Notes: a model not told the origin generated them from the sequence alone. DNA of 64,000 nt from Brenneria nigrifluens DSM 30175 = ATCC 13028 (GCF_005484965.1 NZ_CP034036.1:1736001-1800000), one strand, 5' to 3'. Numbered from the stretch's first letter, positions 24,322 through 34,456 are shown. Translations and numbers: made by a program.

Positions 24322-26049
24322 TTAACGGAAAAACCACGGGAAACGCCGTCGTTCCTGCGGGTTGAGTTGTCCGATTCTTTCACGGATGGCGGCCAGCAAA
24401 TTGGGCTGGCGAGTATCGTCATAAGCCAGATTTGTCAGTAATGATATCGCCTCCGGCGCGTTTTCCACCGGGAAAAGATGGAATTGACCTTCACGAACGG
24501 CGGCTACGACGTCTTCTTGCAGACATAAGTGACGCAGATTGGCCGCAGGTAGTATTACACCCTGTTGACCGGTTAAACCGCGACGCTGGCAAACTTCAAA
24601 GAAGCCTTCAATTTTTTCATTCACCCCGCCGATAGGTTGAACATGACCGAATTGATCAACCGAACCGGTTACGGCAATCTGCTGATTAATCGGCTGCAAG
24701 GCGAGAGCGCTGATCAGCGCGCTCAGTTCCGCCAGCGAAGCGCTATCGCCGTCAACTTCGCCATAGGATTGTTCAAAAACAATGGAGGCGGAGAAAGGAA
24801 GCTGTTGGTCAAGTTCTAACTCGGATATCAGGAACGCCTGCATAATCATCATGCCTTTGGCATGCAGATTTCCGCCAAGTTCAGCTTTGCGCTCAACATC
24901 GGTGAATTCGCCGTCACCGGGATGGACCACACAACTGATGCGGGTCGGTTCGCCAAACGTCAGCGGATAACCAGGATATTCCAGTACGGAAAGCCCGTTG
25001 ACCTGCCCGATAACATACCCATCCGTTTCAATCAGGATTTGGCCCAGTTCAATTTCATCCTGCATACGTTCTCGCAGATAACCTTCGCGCCAGCGGCGGG
25101 CCGTTACCGCGTCGATAAGTGTCTGAGCATTGATTTCCTGACTTTGCGTATATAGCGCGGCGTGCTTAAGCTGGTGGGTCAGCCATAGCGGGCATAATGG
25201 CAGGCAGCCCTGATCGCCGCTGTAACGCACGGCCAGCTTAAAGAATTCAGGCCATGCATCGGCAGTCAGCAAAGGCAGATTATTTTCCATACACAGTGAG
25301 TTGATATAAGCGCACCAACGCGCCATATCGTCGCTTTCAATCAGCTGTAGCTGTGTTTCAAATTCACCGTATACGGACACCCCGCCTAATTCCGGCTCCA
25401 TGTCATGGATATCACCTAAGCTTTCCCGATCGCCGAGAATGATTAAGCGAATATCCATCGGCATTGGCGGAATATCGACAGGCAGCGGTTTGCGCTCATC
25501 CGGGGAAAGCCAGCGATATACCCCTTCGACAATAATTTGTTTCAGGCGTAACCACATTAACGGCTGTGCCAGTAATGCCCTGGCGGAAAGGATCAGCGTG
25601 CCGCCGTTTGCCTGATGGATCAACCCTGGATGGAGGGTGACCTCATCGCGAAAATAACGCACACATCCAAATAATTGCTCTGCTTCAACCCATTCCTGAC
25701 TGCAACAGGTGCTCTGTGAGGCAAAATTGTCGCTAGCCTGGGTTGCCGGCCGTATCTGAATATCACCGCCTTCTATGATGTATTTACTACCGTACAACGA
25801 GTCGGATTCAGGTCGGATGGCTTTCACGGCACGTTCAATCAGCGCTATGTATTCGTTATTCTCCTGTGCCTTCAGCAGCATAAAGCGCGCAGGCGCGCGC
25901 GGGTGGCAAAAAAGCATCAAACTGTCGGCCAAACGCGGTTGGATAGCGGAAAATTCAGCAGAAGTAAGCTGTGCGGCCTGATTGAATAACGTTTGATAAG
26001 GCGTATGGTTGGGCAGTAAATGCTGCCATGCGAGTTGGTTACTGGTCAA
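24322..26049 (-). CDS. ycbZ: Lon-family protease-like protein YcbZ
   Basis: About 575 residues. The C-terminal third is a Lon (S16) proteolytic domain: GEVDGDSASLAELSALISAL with the nucleophile Ser and PIGGVNEKIEGFFEVC with the catalytic Lys. The upstream part is a degenerate AAA region without a clear Walker A. The frame contains no usable ATG near the expected start. The TTG at 26049 begins LTSNQLAWQHLLPNHT, which lines up with the E. coli start MTITKLAWRDLVPDTD, so I infer a TTG start; the ribosome site is poor. Far-upstream ATG codons would add about 33 unrelated residues. It precedes fabA as in E. coli. Confidence 0.88.
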   Translation of the reverse strand: MTSNQLAWQHLLPNHTPYQTLFNQAAQLTSAEFSAIQPRLADSLMLFCHPRAPARFMLLKAQENNEYIALIERAVKAIRPESDSLYGSKYIIEGGDIQIRPATQASDNFASQSTCCSQEWVEAEQLFGCVRYFRDEVTLHPGLIHQANGGTLILSARALLAQPLMWLRLKQIIVEGVYRWLSPDERKPLPVDIPPMPMDIRLIILGDRESLGDIHDMEPELGGVSVYGEFETQLQLIESDDMARWCAYINSLCMENNLPLLTADAWPEFFKLAVRYSGDQGCLPLCPLWLTHQLKHAALYTQSQEINAQTLIDAVTARRWREGYLRERMQDEIELGQILIETDGYVIGQVNGLSVLEYPGYPLTFGEPTRISCVVHPGDGEFTDVERKAELGGNLHAKGMMIMQAFLISELELDQQLPFSASIVFEQSYGEVDGDSASLAELSALISALALQPINQQIAVTGSVDQFGHVQPIGGVNEKIEGFFEVCQRRGLTGQQGVILPAANLRHLCLQEDVVAAVREGQFHLFPVENAPEAISLLTNLAYDDTRQPNLLAAIRERIGQLNPQERRRFPWFFR

Positions 26050-26259
26050 AGTGTCAAATGTAATCGTCTGAAGGAAAAGCGTGATTATACAAGAATAATG
26101 CGGGCTGCACATGTGGAGCGTCATATGATAAAAAATGATCGGACTCAATTAGCCTTATTTGGGTAAAAAACAGCCTTAAAAATAGCGGCAAGGGTAGTGA
26201 AAGCCGGAAAAAAACTGCTATGCTAAGGTCAACGTTACACGGTCACTGAAGACATAAAT

Positions 26260-26721
26260 ATGAAATATCAACAATTAGAAAATCTTGAGTGCGGTTGGAA
26301 GTGGAAATATCTGGTGAAGAAGTACCGGGAAGGTGAGCAGATTACCCGTTTCCTGGAGCTTAGCGCTGCTGAGGAGTCGGTGAGTTTACTGCTGAAACTG
26401 GAAAATCAGCCGGTTAAGGTATTGGAATGGATCGAACAGTGTATGAATCCAGCACTGGAAAACCGCATGAAGCAAACTATTCGTGCGCGGCGTAAACGTC
26501 ATTTTGATGCGGAGCATCAGCATACCCGTAAGAAATCGATCGATTTGGAGTATCTTGTCTGGCAACGTCTGGCGGGACTGGCGCAAAGGCGGGGAAGCAC
26601 GCTATCGGACACCATTGTGCAACTGATTGAGGACGCCGAGCATAAAGAGAAATACGCCAGCCAGATGTCGCTGTTGAAACAGGATCTCAAGGCGATTCTG
26701 AATAAAGAAAAAAGCGACTAG
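26260..26721 (+). CDS. matP: Macrodomain Ter protein MatP
   Basis: This 153-residue protein binds matS sites and organises the Ter macrodomain, linking it to the divisome through ZapB. N-terminal MKYQQLENLECGWKWKYLVK and the C-terminal ribbon-helix-helix segment KKSIDLEYLVWQRLAGLAQR, then GSTLSDTIVQLIE, identify it. The last residues form a coiled coil used for tetramers. It is divergent from ycbZ and convergent with ompA, as in E. coli. Confidence 0.96.
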   Translation: MKYQQLENLECGWKWKYLVKKYREGEQITRFLELSAAEESVSLLLKLENQPVKVLEWIEQCMNPALENRMKQTIRARRKRHFDAEHQHTRKKSIDLEYLVWQRLAGLAQRRGSTLSDTIVQLIEDAEHKEKYASQMSLLKQDLKAILNKEKSD

Positions 26722-26747
26722 TTAAATACGGTTATTTGTTTATAAAT

Positions 26748-26777
26748 AAAAAAACCTCGCCGAAGCGAGGTTTTTTT
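26748..26777. terminator. Bidirectional terminator between matP and ompA
   Basis: AAAAAAACCTCGC and GCGAGGTTTTTTT form a stem around CGAA. T-runs face both ways, so it can end both the plus-strand matP and the minus-strand ompA transcripts. Confidence 0.9.
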
Positions 26778-26790
26778 TCAGCGATAACAA

Positions 26791-27840
26791 TTAAGCCTGA
26801 GGCTGAGTTACCACGTCTTTGATGCCTTTAACTTCGATTTCTACACGGCGATCCGGTGCCAGGCAGTCGATCAGCGCAGCGCGTGGTGTCACGTTGTCGC
26901 AGGTAGAACCGGTAACCGGGTTTGCTTCACCGTGGCCGCGAGCGGAGATTTTGTCTGCCGGGATACCTTTGGAAACCAGGTAATCGACAACGCTTTGTGC
27001 GCGTTTTTCAGACAGCGCCTGGTTGTACTGGTCGGAACCAATACGGTCGGTGAAGCCCAGAACGACAACAGAGCCGTCTTTCGGATCCAGAGAACTCAAC
27101 TGAGAGTACAGTTGATCCAGTGATTGCTGGCCTTCCGCTTTCAGCGTGGATTTGTTGAAGTTGAACAGTACGTCAGACTTCAGGGTGAAACGCTTGGTTT
27201 CAACCACCGGCGCCGGAGCCGGTGCCGGAGCCGGAGCTACGTAGTTGTCATCTTGACCGAAGCGGTAAGAAACACCAACGCTCAACAGGCCATTGTCAGG
27301 ACGACCGCCAACGGTAGCTGCGTCGCCGATGTTGTTAACCCATTGGTATTCCAGACGAGTTGCCCAGTTTTTGTCGATGGCATATTCCAAACCAGCGGCA
27401 GCCAGCGGAGATACGCCGGTGTCGTTGTTGCTGTGACCGAGGTCATCACTGCTATCGACACGCCAAATAAAACCACCCAGACGGGTATAAACGTCCAGAT
27501 CGGTGGCGACCGGATAGCTCAGTTTAGCTGACAGTTGAACGCCTTGCGCTCTATAGTCGCCGTGGTAAGTGCCGGTATATTTCATACGGCCCAGCCAGTC
27601 ATAACCCAGTTCAAAGCCTAAATATTGATTGGCTTGGTAACCGAGGAACGCACCAGCACCCAGTTGACTTTCATCCGGGTTGTTGCTTACTCGATAACCA
27701 TTGCCATACAGAGAGGTATCGTGGTACTGGGACCAGCCCAGTTTACCACCGGTATACCAGGTATTATCTTTAGGTGCGGCTTGAGCTACGGTAGCGAAGC
27801 CCGCCAGTGCCACTGCAATTGCGATAGCTGTTTTTTTCAT
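26791..27840 (-). CDS. ompA: Major outer-membrane protein OmpA
   Basis: This 349-residue precursor has the signal peptide MKKTAIAIAVALAGFATVAQ (cut before APKDNTWY), an eight-stranded barrel to about residue 195, a Pro-Ala linker (VAPAPAPAPAPVVE) and a periplasmic OmpA-like peptidoglycan-binding domain with VLGFTDRIGSDQYNQALSEK. Two cysteines lie near GSTCDNV and IDCLAPD. GAGGCG precedes the ATG at 27840; an upstream in-frame ATG at 27870 would spoil the leader. The long leader is expected to be a small-RNA target. Confidence 0.97.
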   Translation of the reverse strand: MKKTAIAIAVALAGFATVAQAAPKDNTWYTGGKLGWSQYHDTSLYGNGYRVSNNPDESQLGAGAFLGYQANQYLGFELGYDWLGRMKYTGTYHGDYRAQGVQLSAKLSYPVATDLDVYTRLGGFIWRVDSSDDLGHSNNDTGVSPLAAAGLEYAIDKNWATRLEYQWVNNIGDAATVGGRPDNGLLSVGVSYRFGQDDNYVAPAPAPAPAPVVETKRFTLKSDVLFNFNKSTLKAEGQQSLDQLYSQLSSLDPKDGSVVVLGFTDRIGSDQYNQALSEKRAQSVVDYLVSKGIPADKISARGHGEANPVTGSTCDNVTPRAALIDCLAPDRRVEIEVKGIKDVVTQPQA

Positions 27841-28202
27841 TTTACGCCTCATTATCATCCAAATCGGCAATTAACGCGGGTGGTTAATAGACCTTTGGTT
27901 AAAATCCTTTAACAGGAGACCTTGCTCTTATTTATTACTCACTGCCAAGTAGATTGGCATTATAAAAGAGCAACTCCAGCGTGTTAAAGTCTACAACGTG
28001 ATGAGAAACTTACAAGTATGATGTGATGAGCATCATAGAAAAATTAACGCTTCATACACATTTACTAACAAATAGTAGATGATTTTGACAGATATGACCG
28101 GTTTTATTTTTGAATGGAAATATCAGAACCCCCCGGAATGCCAGCGTTGCCGGGTAATATTCTAATTTTACGCCAAACCGGATGAGAATATTCTTAATTT
28201 AC
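27841..28202. other. ompA promoter and long leader; end of sulA
   Basis: This 362-nt AT-rich region, read on the minus strand, must carry the ompA promoter and its untranslated leader. GC-rich dyad bases near 28130-28155 may act in ending sulA transcription, but there is no clear T-run. No gene is seen. Confidence 0.5.
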
Positions 28203-28709
28203 TTAATGATACAATGTTGAGTGAATTTTCAGGCTGGGAAGCAGTCTATAGGGGCCAAAATTCGTGTTTTCCGGACGCATGATAAAGCCATAAGAGTTTC
28301 CTGACAGGGCTGCCTGGCGCAATCTTACCTTCTCTTTTTCCGTCAGATCGTCGGGTAGCCAGCACAGCACCGCACTATAATTTCCCGTCAGCAAAGCTTT
28401 TTCCATGGCATCAACCGTCAATAGGGGGTTGATATGATTTAGCTGAACGATTTTATCCAGCGGCAGCCCAGACTGCTGTAACCAGGGGCGGCTAAGCTTC
28501 TGTTGGGGAGACAGCCAAAGCAGCCAGCGTGATTGTGCACCCAACTGTTGCAAGAGCGGCAGCAGTATATAGGTGACTATGGGTTGATCGGCGTTGTAAA
28601 CAATTTCGCTGATCATTCCACCGCCAGACAAAGAAGACGCCGTAGCTGATTGGTTAGCGGAAAATGGCGACGACTGATCGTTGTAAGAATTGAGTGACTG
28701 AGTACGCAT
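28203..28709 (-). CDS. sulA: SOS cell-division inhibitor SulA
   Basis: This 168-residue protein blocks FtsZ polymerisation after DNA damage and is degraded by Lon. Typical parts are MISEIVYNADQPIVTYILLP, the segment QSRWLLWLSPQQKLSRPWLQ and the C-terminal tail SLKIHSTLYH, which ends in the Lon-recognised Tyr-His. I prefer ATG 28709 (MRTQSLNSYN); an upstream ATG at 28742 lies inside the LexA box region. The LexA site and promoter overlap directly upstream. Location between ompA and sxy matches E. coli. Confidence 0.95.
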   Translation of the reverse strand: MRTQSLNSYNDQSSPFSANQSATASSLSGGGMISEIVYNADQPIVTYILLPLLQQLGAQSRWLLWLSPQQKLSRPWLQQSGLPLDKIVQLNHINPLLTVDAMEKALLTGNYSAVLCWLPDDLTEKEKVRLRQAALSGNSYGFIMRPENTNFGPYRLLPSLKIHSTLYH

Positions 28710-28730
28710 AATGAGATCCACCCATAGTGT

Positions 28731-28750
28731 TGCTGTATGCATATACAGTA
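28731..28750 (-). promoter_or_regulatory. LexA (SOS) box and overlapping -10 of sulA
   Basis: CTG-TATGCATATA-CAG (28733-28748) is a full-consensus LexA core. On the minus strand TACTGT at its edge serves as a -10, with TTGATT 17 nt upstream as -35. This is the layout of the E. coli sulA promoter. Confidence 0.92.
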
Positions 28751-28931
28751 TCTTTTGTGTGGGTGAAAATCAACCTGATTTTTTCAAAGCGCTTCGCATA
28801 TTCAGCATGCAACGCTCAACAGACCCATTTTATGTTTGAAGCTGCCTTTGCCCTGTGATTAATTACATGTTCCTGTAATTGATAGTCCAATCTGACAGGG
28901 ACAGATTATTTCAATACTAAGGATTACGGTA

Positions 28932-29558
28932 ATGAAACAGTTAAGCGAAAAAAGGATTTTACAGTCTAAATGTCATTTTGCGTCTTTGGGGGAGATCACC
29001 TCGCGCTCCCAATTTGGCGGTTACAGCATCGCAGCAAATAAAATTATTTTTGGGGTGGTGTCGGGGGGCGAGCTCTATCTACGCGCCAGCAAGAACGATG
29101 AGAAGCATTTTCGCGATCGCAATATGCCCCATCTGGTTTATACCAAGCGCGGAATGCCATTTCCATTGAATTATTATCTTGTCGATGAGTCCCTATGGGA
29201 AAACCATGCGCAGTTGTTGCACTTTGCCGGTATGTCCCTGGCGGGCGCGCAATATGATAAAGCGGCCCAGAACCGATGCGGGCGCTTGAAGGATTTACCC
29301 AATCTCAATCACGATCTTGAACGTCTGCTATGGAAGGCGGGCATAAAGAACATCGATGAGCTACAGCAATATGGCGCTAAAACCAGCTATCTGAAATTGC
29401 GGGAAGTCAGAGCCAATCTGAGCGTCAATATATTGCTGGCGCTTGCCGGTGCGATATGTGGTACGCATCAGGCGGCATTGCCGAAAGGCATCCGCAAAGA
29501 GCTGCTGGAATGGTACGAGCGTCATGCGTCATCCTCGCCTAAAGGGCACGATCGTTGA
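28932..29558 (+). CDS. sxy: Competence regulator Sxy/TfoX
   Basis: This 208-residue protein has an N-terminal TfoX domain (FASLGEITSRSQFGGYSI; YLRASKNDEKHF) and a C-terminal TfoX domain (LPNLNHDLERLLWKAGIKNI). Sxy acts with CRP at CRP-S promoters for DNA-uptake genes. TGTGATTAATTACATG about 75 nt upstream looks like a one-sided CRP site and could support autoregulation, which is known in E. coli; this is weak. It is divergent from sulA and convergent with yccS. Confidence 0.92.
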   Translation: MKQLSEKRILQSKCHFASLGEITSRSQFGGYSIAANKIIFGVVSGGELYLRASKNDEKHFRDRNMPHLVYTKRGMPFPLNYYLVDESLWENHAQLLHFAGMSLAGAQYDKAAQNRCGRLKDLPNLNHDLERLLWKAGIKNIDELQQYGAKTSYLKLREVRANLSVNILLALAGAICGTHQAALPKGIRKELLEWYERHASSSPKGHDR

Positions 29559-29585
29559 GGCACAGCGCTTATTCGTTGACTTTTT

Positions 29586-31721
29586 TTACTGCTTAATCAT
29601 CTCATTTTTCAATTGAGTAAGTTTGGGTAAGAGTTCAATGAGTAGGCCAATCTGCTGAATAACCAATAGCGCTTTGCTGTCTGGTTCCGGCGACAGGGAT
29701 TGGATGCGGTCGGTTATAGCATTCAATTCCTGGTTTATACGCGGGTTTTCCATCTCCTGATGATGCAACGCATCGTCAACGTAACCAACGGTATCATCAA
29801 GTAATTTAAGAATTTCCGCCGACGAAATTTTTTCTCGATGCGCGCCTAACGTGGAGATATAACTTAGCAAGGTGTGATTAAGGCACATTAAGCGAAAAGC
29901 ACTGTCCATTTTTTGTTTGATGAGATGCGGTTCCGACGACATGTTGGAAACCACGGACGCTAATTCCGCATCGCAGTTGTGAGCATCCCGGCGGGCAATG
30001 CGGTATGCCAGACTATTATCTTTACCCTGGCGGTATTGCGCCATAACCGCGGCAAGATATCGGCAATTGGCATCCAGCGTTTTATTGATAACGGCAGGTA
30101 GCCCGCGAAAGCGCCAGTCCGGCCAGATAAAGCTTACCGCCGCCCAGGCGATGGCGCACCCGAGCAGGGTATCGATAACGCGCGGCGCCGCAACCTCAAA
30201 ACCTTCACCCAGCAGATTGAAACACAGCAGTACCAATAGCGTAATAAACATGGTGGCATGGGCATACTGTACGTGGCGAAAAGCAAAAAACAGCACGCCG
30301 CTAATTACGATGAGCGTCAGCTGCCCTTCAAGGGAGGGAACGAAGTATAAAATAGGCAGGCCGAGCAAAATGCCGGTCAGCGTACCGATGATTCTCAGGG
30401 CCAGCCGCCGTCGCGTTGCATTATAGTTGGGCTGACAAACAAACAGGCTCGTCAGCAGGATCCAATACCCATGCTGCATGCCGGTAATCTGAATAAAGGC
30501 ATAGCCGCTGCAAAGCAACACCGACATGCGTACCGCATGGCGAAACAGCGCCGATTGCGGCGTCAGATGGCGACCGAACCTCAGACGAATATCGCTCCAA
30601 CCGGTAATCTTGTCATCCGCCAGCGTATTTTCCGGATTGTTTTCCTGTTCGATGGTTTGTTCCGATTCAATGGTCGCCAACTGCGCGTCGATGGCCCGCA
30701 AATTATTCAGTAGGTACTGTAACGCTTTGATTTGCGAAGCATCGGAACCCTGGCTTGCCGCAATACGCGCCAGCGCTGATTCAAGATAGACGAATGCACG
30801 TTCAATACGGCTATCATGCTGATATTTATTATGAAATAAAATTGACTGCGCCAGTTGCTGGCAGGCGCGGGCCTGCATTGAGAGCAAGCGCTGAAAACGA
30901 AACAGTACGTCGCTGTAGCGGAATTTTTCCCGCAGGTGCGGGTAATTGACATGTGAGGAGCTGGCTCGTTCATGAATGTCCTGCGCGACGAAGTAGTAGT
31001 GCAGCGTGCGACGGGTGCTTCGCTGGCCGCGATCGCCCCGCAGGCGCGTCAGCAATGACGCTTTGGTCTGGTTCAGGGTCGCCACCACCTGGCTGTTGAT
31101 CATGGTGACTTCAATCAGCGGTTCGTCCGACTCTTCTTCAGCATCGGGATCGAACAGATTGGCTTTGGCGTCGAGATAGCGCGCAAGCTGCTGATAACAC
31201 TGCGCCAGGTTCTCCTGTAGCGGGCGGATCGGGAAGATCAGGTGTCCGAACAAGGTGAGCAGGTTGTACCATAATGCGCCTATCAGCAGCATGACGGGCT
31301 GTTGATACCAGGTGTCGTAAAGCGAAATTCCCAGCATGGTATATACCGCGATCAGCAGAGCGCCGAAGGCGATGGTGGCATAACGTTGTCCCAAGGCGCC
31401 GAGCAGGATAAAACCCCAGGTGGAGAGCGCAAGGCCGATGCCGAATAACCAGGGATAGGGGAATAGCAGCTCTATCGAAACAGAGGCGATAAAGAAGCAG
31501 AGCAGGGTAATAAACAGGTTGCGCAGGCGCCCGGTCAGGCTATCGTCGAGATCGGCCAGCGCGGCGGCAACCACGCCCAGCGTTAGCGGGATTGTCGCCG
31601 TCGGCTGATCGATCCACCAGGGAACGGCCGACGCGCCGGCAAGCGAGATAAATATACGGATGTTATACAGCCAGCCGCTGTTATAGATATAGCGGCGGAT
31701 CCCGGGCGTGAATGCGAGCAA
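29586..31721 (-). CDS. yccS: YccS-family inner-membrane transporter-like protein
   Basis: This 711-residue protein has two blocks of about five hydrophobic helices (residues about 15-165 and 390-540). These are separated and followed by long helical cytoplasmic regions, as in the YccS/YhfK and fusaric-acid-resistance-like family. The N-terminal LAFTPGIRRYIYNSGWLYNI-type start and LFVCQPNYNATRRRLALRII in the second block are typical. Substrate is not known. It is downstream of yccF, 20 nt apart, as in E. coli. Confidence 0.92.
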   Translation of the reverse strand: MLAFTPGIRRYIYNSGWLYNIRIFISLAGASAVPWWIDQPTATIPLTLGVVAAALADLDDSLTGRLRNLFITLLCFFIASVSIELLFPYPWLFGIGLALSTWGFILLGALGQRYATIAFGALLIAVYTMLGISLYDTWYQQPVMLLIGALWYNLLTLFGHLIFPIRPLQENLAQCYQQLARYLDAKANLFDPDAEEESDEPLIEVTMINSQVVATLNQTKASLLTRLRGDRGQRSTRRTLHYYFVAQDIHERASSSHVNYPHLREKFRYSDVLFRFQRLLSMQARACQQLAQSILFHNKYQHDSRIERAFVYLESALARIAASQGSDASQIKALQYLLNNLRAIDAQLATIESEQTIEQENNPENTLADDKITGWSDIRLRFGRHLTPQSALFRHAVRMSVLLCSGYAFIQITGMQHGYWILLTSLFVCQPNYNATRRRLALRIIGTLTGILLGLPILYFVPSLEGQLTLIVISGVLFFAFRHVQYAHATMFITLLVLLCFNLLGEGFEVAAPRVIDTLLGCAIAWAAVSFIWPDWRFRGLPAVINKTLDANCRYLAAVMAQYRQGKDNSLAYRIARRDAHNCDAELASVVSNMSSEPHLIKQKMDSAFRLMCLNHTLLSYISTLGAHREKISSAEILKLLDDTVGYVDDALHHQEMENPRINQELNAITDRIQSLSPEPDSKALLVIQQIGLLIELLPKLTQLKNEMIKQ

Positions 31722-31741
31722 CGATATATCCTCAGGCTCAG

Positions 31742-32188
31742 TTAACGATAGTGGCGACGGGCGTTTTCTTCTCTGGCGGCCTGGGCCATCTCAACCGATA
31801 CCACGCGGCGACCGACCGGCCACAGCGCGATGGCGGCGATTTTAAAGTTGGCGATGCCAACCGGAATGCCGATGATGGTGATACATTGCGCAATGCCCGT
31901 AACGATATGCGACAGGCATAGCCACCAGCCAAAGAAAATAAACCAGAAGATGTTTAGCACGGCGCCGCCGGTATTTAAAATAACATTCTTGCCATCCGGG
32001 CGTAGTTCGTCAACGTGAACGGCCTCGTTGCCATAGGGCAGCAACGACAGCTTGGTGATCTCCCAGCATGAGCGCGTCAGCGGCAGCGTGAAGATCAGCA
32101 GGACGCTGACCGCCGTAGCGAGAAGCCAGGATAAGGTGGTGAAAAAACCTCCCAGCACGAAATTAAGGATATTCAATACGGTGCGCAT
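31742..32188 (-). CDS. yccF: YccF, inner-membrane protein with two DUF307 repeats
   Basis: This 148-residue membrane protein starts MRTVLNILNFVLGGFFTTLS and has repeated segments around IFWFIFFGWWLCLSHIVTGI and GIPVGIANFKIAAIALWPVG. Function unknown. GAGTACC precedes the ATG. It forms a small operon with yccS and is divergent from helD. Confidence 0.93.
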   Translation of the reverse strand: MRTVLNILNFVLGGFFTTLSWLLATAVSVLLIFTLPLTRSCWEITKLSLLPYGNEAVHVDELRPDGKNVILNTGGAVLNIFWFIFFGWWLCLSHIVTGIAQCITIIGIPVGIANFKIAAIALWPVGRRVVSVEMAQAAREENARRHYR

Positions 32189-32357
32189 AGGTACTCCTGT
32201 ATTCCCGGAACGACCAAACTCTATGATGATAAACGAATTATTACATTAACTGGCAAGATATCCTACCCTGTTTTTAGGGCTGGAGACTAAATGCGGATAG
32301 CGGGTAAACTAGGGCGATGGACGATAAAAATCTCACAATATTCATGGCGCAAAGATA

Positions 32358-34412
32358 ATGGAACTTAAATCAACAGCTTTAGGTAGACATTTGGCGCAGC
32401 ACCCTTATAACCGGGTGAGGATGCTTAATGCGGGCGTCGAAGTGAGCGGCGATAGACATGAATACGTTCTCCCGTTCAACCAACTGCTCGATATTCATTG
32501 TAAAAGAGGGTTGGTATGGGGAGAACTGGAGTTTGAATTGGCTGCCGGCAAAGTTGTGCGCTTACATGGAACGGAATGGCAGGAAACGCAGGCGTTTTAC
32601 CGTTATTTGATTAAATCCTGGCAGGCGTGGAGCGAGGAAATGAGCCTGGTAAGCGCCGAGGTGTTGCAAAAACAGGCCAACGAAATCCATACGCTGGAAC
32701 AGCAGGACGACTGGTTCGATCGTAAGGCGCTGGAGCGGTTGCAGCAGAATATCCGCGCTACGCTGGCCTCGCTTCCGCTGCCGGTCGCCCGGCTGGAATC
32801 ATTTGAAATTTGCCGGGATAACTATCAGCTTTGCCGGCAATGGCTTGACCACGGAGCCGGAAAACGTACGGAGTGCAATCAGCAATGGATGGAGCGCACG
32901 CTGGTGTCACAACAGGAATTTTTTCTGTCGGTAGAAGCGACGGCGTTGAACGTCGCCCAGTGTAAGGCGGTGATGAATGGTGAAGATGCCGTCCTGGTGC
33001 TGGCCGGCGCCGGCAGTGGTAAAACGTCGGTGCTGGTGGCGCGTGCCGCCTGGTTGATGCATCGCGGGGACGCCGTTCCCGAACAGATTTTGCTGCTGGC
33101 ATTTGGGCGCAAAGCGGCGGAAGAAATGAATGAGCGTATTCATGCCCGGCTGCACACGGAAGATATTCAGGCGAAAACGTTTCATGCCCTGGCGTTGCAT
33201 ATCATTGAGCAGTCCAGCCGTAAAATTCCCCAGATTAGCCAGTTGGAAAGCAATGGTAAAAAGCGCCGCGAATTACTGATACGCAACTGGCAGCAACAGT
33301 GCGCGGAGAAAAAGACGCAGGCCAAAGGCTGGCGGCAATGGCTGACGGAGGAACTAGCGTGGCCGATTCCCGAAGGCGACTTCTGGCGCGATCCGGCATT
33401 GGCCGAACGCCTGGCCGGTCGCCTGGAGCGTTGGATTGGTTTGATGCGCATGCACGGCGGCAGCCAGAGCGAGATGATTGAACAGGCGCCGGAAGCGCTT
33501 CGTCCTTCGTTTCAGCAGCGGATCCGGCTGATGTCGCCCTTATTGAAAGCCTGGAAGAAGGCGTTGAAAGATGAAAATGCCGTAGACTTCTCCGGCTTGA
33601 TCCATCAGGCGGTCAACCTGCTGGATAACGGGCGTTTTATCAGCCCGTGGAAACATATACTGGTGGATGAGTTTCAGGATATCTCCCCCCAGCGCGCCCG
33701 TCTGTTATCCGCACTGCGCAGGCAAAACAGCAGAACATGCCTGTTTGCCGTGGGAGATGACTGGCAGGCCATCTATCGCTTCAGCGGGGCGGAACTGTCG
33801 CTGACAACCGCATTTGAACAAAATTTCGGCGTTAGTGAACAGTGCGCGCTGGATACGACCTATCGCTTCAATGAGCGTATCGGCGAAATCGCCAACCAGT
33901 TTATTCAGCAAAATCCTTATCAGTTGAAAAAACCGCTTAATAGCCTGAGTAAAGGGGATAAAAAGGCGGTAACGATTCTTTCTCAGGAACAGTTGGAACC
34001 GTTGCTGGATAAATTAAGCGGTTTCGTTAAGCCAGACGAGCGGGTGTTGCTTTTGGCCCGTTATCACCATTTACGCCCTGAGGTGTTGCAGAAAGCGGCG
34101 ACAAAATGGCCGAATTTGCCTATCGACTTTATGACGGTTCATGCCAGTAAAGGCCAGCAGGCGGAATATGTGATTATCGTCGGTCTGCACGACGGTAAGG
34201 ATGGTTTCCCCGCCCCCGCGCGCGAGTCCGTTCTTGAACAGGTGCTATTGCCCGAGACTGAGGACTTTCCTGATGCGGAAGAGCGTCGTTTGCTGTATGT
34301 GGCGTTAACCAGAGCCAGGCATCGGGTCTGGTTATTGCAGGATAGTAAAAATCCATCGGTATTCATCGAACAGCTGCGCAAGCTGGGGGTGCCATCGCAG
34401 CGCAAACCCTGA
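32358..34412 (+). CDS. helD: DNA helicase IV (HelD, UvrD/Rep family)
   Basis: This 684-residue SF1A helicase moves 3' to 5'. An N-terminal region of about 190 residues precedes the helicase core, as in E. coli HelD. Walker A LAGAGSGKTSVLVARAA lies near residue 214, motif II HILVDEFQDISPQRARLLSA near 434, FAVGDDWQAIYRFSGA after that, motif V MTVHASKGQQAEYVIIVG near 590 and motif VI LLYVALTRARHRVWLL near 650. It is divergent from yccF and convergent with mgsA. Confidence 0.95.
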   Translation: MELKSTALGRHLAQHPYNRVRMLNAGVEVSGDRHEYVLPFNQLLDIHCKRGLVWGELEFELAAGKVVRLHGTEWQETQAFYRYLIKSWQAWSEEMSLVSAEVLQKQANEIHTLEQQDDWFDRKALERLQQNIRATLASLPLPVARLESFEICRDNYQLCRQWLDHGAGKRTECNQQWMERTLVSQQEFFLSVEATALNVAQCKAVMNGEDAVLVLAGAGSGKTSVLVARAAWLMHRGDAVPEQILLLAFGRKAAEEMNERIHARLHTEDIQAKTFHALALHIIEQSSRKIPQISQLESNGKKRRELLIRNWQQQCAEKKTQAKGWRQWLTEELAWPIPEGDFWRDPALAERLAGRLERWIGLMRMHGGSQSEMIEQAPEALRPSFQQRIRLMSPLLKAWKKALKDENAVDFSGLIHQAVNLLDNGRFISPWKHILVDEFQDISPQRARLLSALRRQNSRTCLFAVGDDWQAIYRFSGAELSLTTAFEQNFGVSEQCALDTTYRFNERIGEIANQFIQQNPYQLKKPLNSLSKGDKKAVTILSQEQLEPLLDKLSGFVKPDERVLLLARYHHLRPEVLQKAATKWPNLPIDFMTVHASKGQQAEYVIIVGLHDGKDGFPAPARESVLEQVLLPETEDFPDAEERRLLYVALTRARHRVWLLQDSKNPSVFIEQLRKLGVPSQRKP

Positions 34413-34456
34413 GACAGGGCGGCGATGATCCGCCGGCCAGCCGCTGCGAAAAGGCG

